Source: an uncultured Eubacterium sp. (GTDB lineage Bacteria; Bacillota; Clostridia; Lachnospirales; Lachnospiraceae). Taken from it: a DNA stretch of 28,883 nucleotides. Below, in pieces: positions 25,201 through 28,883 of this stretch (position 1 is the first letter of the stretch; every line of letters begins with the position of its first letter). A program made the position numbers and the translations under genes. Location: the NCBI GenBank assembly GCA_910580075.1, contig CAJTVR010000051.1, forward strand, positions 5,343-34,225. Reading direction: 5' to 3'. The notes beneath the pieces are model-generated. The model did no database searches and was not told the DNA's origin. It saw only the letters and a program-made list of their open reading frames with translations.

Positions 25201-26482
25201 GGCCAGTTTCAAGCGCACGATATTTACGGAAGAGATGCGTAAAAACTACACAATACTGTGCCCGCAGATGTCGCCGATTCACTTTGAGCTGTTAGAGCCG
25301 GCTTTTATCACTGCAGGCTACAATATAGCTGTTTTGGACAATGACAACCGGACAGCTGTAAATACGGGACTTAAGTATGTCAATAACGATGCCTGCTATC
25401 CGTCTCTTATGGTAGTCGGCCAGATTATGGACGCAGTGACTTCGGGACGCTACGATATGAGCCGGACAGCTATTTTAATTTCGCAGACCGGAGGCGGCTG
25501 CCGGGCTTCCAATTATATCGGATTCATCCGCCGGGCTTTAGAAAAAGCCGGTTATAAAGATGTCCCGGTTATTTCTATCAACTTAAGCGGCATTGAGAAA
25601 AACCCGGGATTCATACTGACTCCCGCTCTTTTGCAGCATGGCTTGTATGCACTGGAATTTGGTGACATTTTCATGCGCTGTCTGTACGCTACCCGGCCGT
25701 ATGAAGCAGTGCCTGGTTCTGCAGATGAACTTCATGAGAAATGGAAGCAGCGTGTCATTGAATTTGTATCACAAAAAAAGATACTCTCACACCGCAGGTA
25801 TAAACAGATGTGCAGGGAAATCATACGCGATTTTGATAACCTGCCAAGGCTGGATGTCCGAAAGCCGCGTGTAGGTGTCGTAGGAGAAATACTGGTGAAA
25901 TTCCTGCCTGCTGCCAATAACTATCTTGTAGAACTGTTAGAGTCAGAAGGTGCTGAAGCTGTTGTACCGGATTTGCTGGACTTTCTGCTCTATACATTTT
26001 ATAACCAGAAATTTAAATCCGAAATGCTCAAAAGTCCGAAGCGAAACGTACGCATTGCAAAACTCGGAATCTGGTTTTTAGAATGGCTGAGAAGCGCTGC
26101 AAGAAAGGAATTTGAAAAAAGCGTACACTTTGAACCTCCGGCAAGAATTGAAACACTGGCAGAATATGCCGCGCCTATTGTATCCGAAGGAAACCAGACC
26201 GGAGAAGGATGGTTCTTAACCGGAGAAATGTTAGAACTGATTCACTCCGGCACAAATAATATTGTATGCACCCAGCCGTTCGGCTGCCTGCCAAACCATA
26301 TCGTAGGCAAGGGCGTAATCAAAGAGCTGCGTCACCGCTATCCGCTTTCAAATATTGTAGCGATTGATTACGACCCGGGAGCAAGCGAAGTAAATCAGCT
26401 GAACCGAATTAAACTGATGCTGTCTGCAGCACAGAAAAATCTGGCAAAAGAACTGTCACAGCAGCAGTCTGACGCCGGCTAA
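22202..26482 (+). CDS. Activase / 2-hydroxyacyl-CoA dehydratase-like fusion protein (BcrAD-BadFG x2, DUF2229, HgdB-like)
   Basis: This very large protein (1426 residues) has several parts. Residues about 7-255 and 323-580 are two ASKHA-fold ATPase domains of the HgdC/BadF type, each starting with GIDxGSTTxK and each holding the two cysteines that bind the activator [4Fe-4S] cluster (Cys128 and Cys167; Cys447 and Cys486). A CQQCTNHC stretch lies near 607. DUF2229 follows from about 677 (GIPRVLNMYENYPFW). The C-terminal half (to 1426) resembles the dehydratase subunits, ending PFGCLPNHIVGKG and VAIDYDPGAS. Activators of this family inject one electron into a dehydratase with ATP. The fused family is common in Clostridia but its substrate is unknown. 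I chose ATG 22202 because GGGTGAG precedes it by 3 bases; an upstream ATG is at 22190. No dehydratase or CoA-transferase gene is adjacent. Confidence 0.88.
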   Translation: MSKEILYKLGIDIGSTTVKIAVLDDADSLLYADYRRHYANIRETLSILLEQTLKKLGNITIAPVITGSGGLTLAKHLEIPFVQEVISVASALEHLAPQTDVAIELGGEDAKIIYFEGSSVEQRMNGICAGGTGSFIDQMASLIQTDASGLNEYARNYQEIYPIAARCGVFAKTDIQPLINEGATKEDLSASIFQAVVNQTISGLACGKPIRGHVAFLGGPLHFLSELRTAFVRTLKLDEEHTIIPSNSHLFAAIGSALNYKEEHTAALKDVLARLSCEIHMEFEVERMEPLFESEADYEAFVKDHSNNSVTARNLADYEGNCYLGIDAGSTTTKTALIAQDGSLLYSFYDNNNGSPLAACIRSIKEIYSLLPDTAHIVHACSTGYGEALIKAALMLDEGEVETIAHYYAAAFFDPQVDCILDIGGQDMKCIKIKNQTVDSVQLNEACSSGCGSFIETFAKSLNYSVEDFAKEALFAKNPIDLGTRCTVFMNSKVKQAQKEGASVADISAGLAYSVIKNALFKVIKLTDASQLGQKVVVQGGTFYNDAILRSFEKISGVRAVRPDIAGIMGAFGAALIARERHEEGRASSMLSIEEINALTFDTKLLRCQQCTNHCLLTVSLFSGGRRYITGNRCERGLGKIKDKSRQRTANLYAYKAKHIFDYEPLSEEDAIRGTVGIPRVLNMYENYPFWAVLFKKLHFRTILSPQSTRQLYEMGIDSIPSESECYPAKLVHGHIAWLIEQQPDFIFYPCIPFERDEFPEANNHYNCPIVTSYAENIKNNVDEISRGEVLFLNPFISFKDLDTVKRGVIRALCQRFHIIEDEVLDAADAAWAELENARREIQKQGEEVINYLNATGKRGIVLAGRPYHADPEINHGIPELIASYGFAVLTEDSVSHLTPVDRPLIVMDQWMYHSRLYAAANYVKSSDNLDLIQLNSFGCGLDAITTDCVSDILTNSGKIYTCLKIDEVNNLGAARIRIRSLLAAIRVREKKQEPRDIVPASFKRTIFTEEMRKNYTILCPQMSPIHFELLEPAFITAGYNIAVLDNDNRTAVNTGLKYVNNDACYPSLMVVGQIMDAVTSGRYDMSRTAILISQTGGGCRASNYIGFIRRALEKAGYKDVPVISINLSGIEKNPGFILTPALLQHGLYALEFGDIFMRCLYATRPYEAVPGSADELHEKWKQRVIEFVSQKKILSHRRYKQMCREIIRDFDNLPRLDVRKPRVGVVGEILVKFLPAANNYLVELLESEGAEAVVPDLLDFLLYTFYNQKFKSEMLKSPKRNVRIAKLGIWFLEWLRSAARKEFEKSVHFEPPARIETLAEYAAPIVSEGNQTGEGWFLTGEMLELIHSGTNNIVCTQPFGCLPNHIVGKGVIKELRHRYPLSNIVAIDYDPGASEVNQLNRIKLMLSAAQKNLAKELSQQQSDAG

Positions 26483-26548
26483 CGGGCACTGCCGCGTGCG
26501 GTTCTTTCCGGCCAGCATCCGCTTGCCGCAAATCTTTAAAATGTAAAC

Positions 26549-26592
26549 AATGCCCCGGACAGTCACGTCTCAAGCACGGACTGCGGGGCATT
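26549..26592. terminator. Bidirectional terminator hairpin after the activase gene
   Basis: An outer stem aatgccccg/cggggcatt and an inner cagtc/gactg stem lie about 65 bases past the activase stop. The right arm merges with the outermost copy of the 74-bp repeat. Tails are only moderately U-rich in either direction. Confidence 0.6.
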
Positions 26593-26793
26593 TCTGCTGT
26601 AAATGCATGACGTTCTTCCAAACCGGAAGCCACGATCATCTCTCTCAGTGCGGGCTGCATGGCATTTCTGCTGTAACTGTATTACTTTCTTCCTGACTGA
26701 AAGCCACAAACGTCCGCGCGGCATTTCTGCTGCAGCTGCATGGCTTTCTTCCTGACTAGAAGCCGCGATCATCTCTCTCAGCGCAGACTGCAT
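26587..26793. repeat. Tandem duplications of the 3' end of the VanS-like gene
   Basis: Copies at 26587-26660 (74 bp), 26661-26719 (59 bp, shortened) and 26720-26793 (74 bp) all begin ggcatttctgctg. Each matches the last 70 or so bases of the kinase gene (26794-26865), which encode the final segment LHEGTIMASSSDESIAFTVEM. The unit is not a multiple of three, so each copy encodes the tail in a shifted frame. Short open frames here are therefore remnants, not genes. Confidence 0.85.
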
Positions 26794-27845
26794 GGCATTT
26801 CTACTGTAAATGCAATACTTTCATCCGAACTGGAAGCCATAATCGTCCCTTCGTGCAGCTCCACAATTTCTTTTGCAATAGCAAGCCCCAGTCCTGCCCC
26901 TCCGGTTGCGGAAGCCCTGGAAGAATCCACGCGGAAAAACTGTTCAAAAATATGCACCAGTTTTTCCGGCGGTATCGTGCGCCCGTGATTTTTCACCTGA
27001 ATCCGGACTGTTTCCTGTTCCGCTGTCATTGTCATCATGATTTCCGTTCCGGCATAGCTGTAATTGACCGCATTGCGTATCAGGTTGTCAAATACCCTCT
27101 GCAGCTTGTCCGGGTCACACAGCATGGTAATTCCGGATGTAATCTGCGTGCGCCAGTAAAGGTCCTTTTCTGCCAGTACAGGTTCAAATTCGCTTGCAAT
27201 CTGTTCCAGCATACGGCTTAAATTAATGGTCTCTTTTTCCAGTGTCAGTGTCGTAAGATTAAACCTTGTAATATCAAAAAACTCATTAATCAGATCTTCC
27301 AGCCGCAGCGCCTTATCCAGTGCAACTGCAGTATACCGTTCCTGCAGCTTTTTCGAAATCAGCGGCTCATCCTGTAACAGATTCAGATACCCGATCACGC
27401 TCGTAAGCGGCGTTTTCAAATCATGCGCCAGATACACAATCAGGTCATTTTTCCGCTGCTCCGCCTCTTTTGCAATCAGTGCATTTCTTAAAGCCTGCTC
27501 CCTCAGCAGGTTTAATTCATCCTCTGCATTTTTAAGTACTGGCGGCAGCTCAACCGGTTCTTCCGTAGGATGCGCCAGTTTTCCGGAAGCCTGTACCACT
27601 GCATCCAGATACCGGAACGGCCTGGCCATAAAAAAATATGCTAAAAGGACACTGCTTAGCAGACATAAACAAATATATACAATAATCAGATAACGTTTGA
27701 CCCATGTAAGAACCGGATACAGTATTTCTGTACCATACCAGATTCTGCTGGTACAGATGCTCCAGGACAGTACGCCGGCAGCGCCGATTAATGCAGCGGC
27801 AGCAATGACTGCGACTGTGTACTGCAGCATAGCCTGGGTCCGCAT
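26778..27845 (-). CDS. VanS-like sensor histidine kinase
   Basis: This 355-residue kinase has two membrane helices (about 8-30 and 52-73) with a short extracellular loop. The phosphoacceptor is His141 in YLAHDLKTPLTSVIGYL, a block typical of VanS kinases. The ATPase domain has Asn258 (LIRNAVNYS), a G1-region KNHGRTIPPEKL in place of the usual DxGxG (as in VanS), and ATGGAGLGLAIAKEIVELH. I start it at ATG 27845 because AGAAGGA lies 8 bases upstream and the membrane helix begins there; the frame is open to 27971 but would overlap the regulator gene by 88 bases. It follows the regulator by 37 bases. No vanH, A, X or G type gene is visible, so glycopeptide resistance cannot be claimed. Confidence 0.85.
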   Translation of the reverse strand: MRTQAMLQYTVAVIAAAALIGAAGVLSWSICTSRIWYGTEILYPVLTWVKRYLIIVYICLCLLSSVLLAYFFMARPFRYLDAVVQASGKLAHPTEEPVELPPVLKNAEDELNLLREQALRNALIAKEAEQRKNDLIVYLAHDLKTPLTSVIGYLNLLQDEPLISKKLQERYTAVALDKALRLEDLINEFFDITRFNLTTLTLEKETINLSRMLEQIASEFEPVLAEKDLYWRTQITSGITMLCDPDKLQRVFDNLIRNAVNYSYAGTEIMMTMTAEQETVRIQVKNHGRTIPPEKLVHIFEQFFRVDSSRASATGGAGLGLAIAKEIVELHEGTIMASSSDESIAFTVEMPCSLR

Positions 27846-27882
27846 GGAATCTGTCCTTCTTTTTGTCTTCTCTGATTTTTCT

Positions 27883-28572
27883 TTATTCAATCGTATACCC
27901 CACTCCCCAGACCGTTTTGATGTATTTCGGTTTGCGTGCCGGTTCCTGCATTTTCTCCCGGATTCTTGCAATGTGTGTCATCACTGTATTATTATTATCC
28001 AGGTACTGCTCTCCCCAGACCGATTCGAATAATTCCTCTGAGGATACCACATTTCCACGGTGTTCGCATAAAAACCATAAAATATTAAACTCAATCGGCG
28101 TCAGCATCAGCTCTTTTCCATTCAGCGTACATTTATGGCTGCTTTTTGAGATATGCAGTCCCCTGAAATCAAATTCTTCGGCATCGTGGTTTTCCGGTGT
28201 ATTATAGCGGATATAGCGCCTCAGCTGCGATTTCACCCTTGCCATCAGCTCTAACGGATGAAACGGTTTTGTAATATAATCATCTGCTCCTAACGTCAGC
28301 CCGGTAATTTTATCCATATCTTCTACTTTTGCAGTAAGCATAATAATCGGATACAGACGTTTTTCACGGATTTTCTGGCATAACTGGAATCCGTCCATAT
28401 CAGGCAGCATAACATCCAAAATAGCAAGGCTTAAGTCTGTATGCATGGCACATGCAAGCGCATCTTTGGCATTGTAAAACTTGCAGACTTCAAAACCTTC
28501 ATTTTTCAGATAAACCTCTACCAAGTCTGCAATGGCAGTTTCATCGTCCACAATCAGTATTTTTTCTTTCAT
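27883..28572 (-). CDS. VanR-like OmpR-family response regulator
   Basis: This 229-residue regulator has a receiver domain (1-118) with the acidic pair DDE at 9-11, phosphoacceptor Asp53 in LAILDVMLPDMDGF, Thr80 and Lys102 (ITKPFHP). The winged helix (about 130-229) has LTPIEFNILWFLCEHRG and TVMTHIARIREKM, ending KTVWGVGYTIE. It resembles VanR and related regulators of Clostridia. An AAAGGAAAC site precedes the ATG. It is the first gene of the pair with the VanS-like kinase. The targets cannot be deduced. Confidence 0.9.
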   Translation of the reverse strand: MKEKILIVDDETAIADLVEVYLKNEGFEVCKFYNAKDALACAMHTDLSLAILDVMLPDMDGFQLCQKIREKRLYPIIMLTAKVEDMDKITGLTLGADDYITKPFHPLELMARVKSQLRRYIRYNTPENHDAEEFDFRGLHISKSSHKCTLNGKELMLTPIEFNILWFLCEHRGNVVSSEELFESVWGEQYLDNNNTVMTHIARIREKMQEPARKPKYIKTVWGVGYTIE

Positions 28573-28627
28573 GTTTCCTTTTTCTCCCCTGTTGATCGAT
28601 TTCCCGGCTGTATGTCTCCGCCTTATT

Positions 28628-28656
28628 AGAATATCCTAAACTGGCAGAAAAAACAA
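28628..28656 (-). promoter_or_regulatory. Promoter of the VanR-like gene
   Basis: On the minus strand TTGTTT (28651-28656), a 17-base spacer and TATTCT (28628-28633), about 55 bases before the ATG. Both boxes are moderate, which would suit a promoter that its own regulator activates. Confidence 0.55.
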
Positions 28657-28684
28657 CTCTTTTGGCCAATTTCCCTGATTCCTC

Positions 28685-28712
28685 TTGCCATTGCTGCGTC
28701 ATTTGCTATAAT
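28685..28712 (+). promoter_or_regulatory. Rightward sigma-A promoter reading into the 31-bp repeats
   Basis: TTGCCA (28685-28690), a 16-base spacer and a perfect TATAAT (28707-28712). It is back to back with the VanR-like promoter and drives a transcript whose leader would contain the tandem repeat and whose gene is beyond the window edge. Confidence 0.7.
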
Positions 28713-28748
28713 ATAACAAAGCAGATTTTGCCATGAGTGTATCTGGAT

Positions 28749-28855
28749 GCCGGGCGGGGAGAGAATTGATTACCCGGACGCCGGGCGGGGAGAGAATTGA
28801 TTACCCGGACGCCGGGCGGGGAGAGAATTGATTACCCGGACGCCGGGCGGAGAAA
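28749..28855. repeat. 31-bp tandem repeat, three full copies and a partial
   Basis: Copies at 28749-28779, 28780-28810 and 28811-28841 are virtually identical, and a fourth begins at 28842 and breaks off after gccgggcgg. Each unit holds an inverted pair, ccggg and cccgg, around gagagaattgatta, so each transcript copy could fold into a small hairpin. The remaining bases to 28883 show nothing else. Confidence 0.9.
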
Positions 28856-28883
28856 CTTTTTCCTTTTTCTGTTCCGCCTTCGA

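Noticed and set aside
26409..26793. Two short minus-strand genes downstream of the VanS-like kinase
   Set aside because: Their peptides are shifted-frame copies of the kinase C-terminus and overlap the terminator or the activase 3' end; they are duplication debris.
27846..27971. Longer N-terminus for the VanS-like kinase
   Set aside because: It would overlap the regulator gene by 88 bases, and ATG 27845 has a good ribosome site directly before the first membrane helix.
28733..28829. Small plus-strand frame starting in the leader and crossing the 31-bp repeats
   Set aside because: It has no ribosome site, and the 31-bp unit shifts the frame at every copy, so it is not a credible gene.
28749..28855. 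CRISPR array
   Set aside because: The units are contiguous with no unique spacers and no cas gene is near, so this is a simple tandem repeat.

Overview
The window looks like a chromosomal segment of a spore-forming, gut-type Clostridia, most likely Lachnospiraceae. This rests on family resemblance of the proteins (Csp-like subtilase, LysM spore-type proteins, VanRS-like and BceS-like two-component systems, HgdC/HgdB-type activase fusion, PadR-DUF1700-DUF4097 operon) and on strong AGGAGG-type ribosome sites and sigma-A promoters. No rRNA, tRNA, CRISPR array, transposase or integrase was recognised. Almost every gene is on the minus strand; the exceptions are a ZIP metal transporter and the very long activase gene.

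Positions 1-3400 form an accessory region, A+T-rich at its left end and partly decayed. It holds the N-terminal 477 residues of an HD-domain/Hsp90-like ATPase (a conflict or defence type architecture) that runs off the left edge, an antitoxin-like gene whose PIN toxin partner is broken by several lesions, and an unrecognised gene split by an in-frame amber codon.

Positions 3442-11943 look like core genome: a Csp-like subtilisin protease, a DEDDh exonuclease with a topoisomerase-type zinc ribbon, a BceS-like kinase and its regulator, a 44-bp tandem repeat, a ZIP transporter, a small alarmone synthetase converging on it, and a two-gene FIST plus soluble MCP module that looks like a chemoreceptor split into sensor and signalling proteins.

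Positions 12285-19047 hold a tightly overlapped PadR / DUF1700 / DUF4097 envelope operon behind a consensus promoter with a palindromic spacer, a LysM-GH18 spore hydrolase broken by a frameshift, and an amylosucrase-like GH13 enzyme co-transcribed with a PfkB fructokinase from a promoter carrying a perfect 16-bp LacI-type operator.

Positions 19490-28883 hold a rhomboid-fold protein that lacks the catalytic residues, a LysM protein with a long Met/Gly/Pro-rich tail, a 1426-residue activase/dehydratase-like fusion, and a VanR/VanS-like pair without resistance genes. The last codons of the VanS-like kinase are duplicated about three times downstream of its stop codon, each copy in a different frame. 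At the right edge a rightward promoter reads into a 31-bp tandem repeat, and the gene it serves lies outside the window.

The strongest candidates for something new are the HD/Hsp90-like ATPase at the left edge, the FIST/MCP split receptor, the Met/Gly-rich LysM protein, and the duplicated 3' end of the VanS-like gene.
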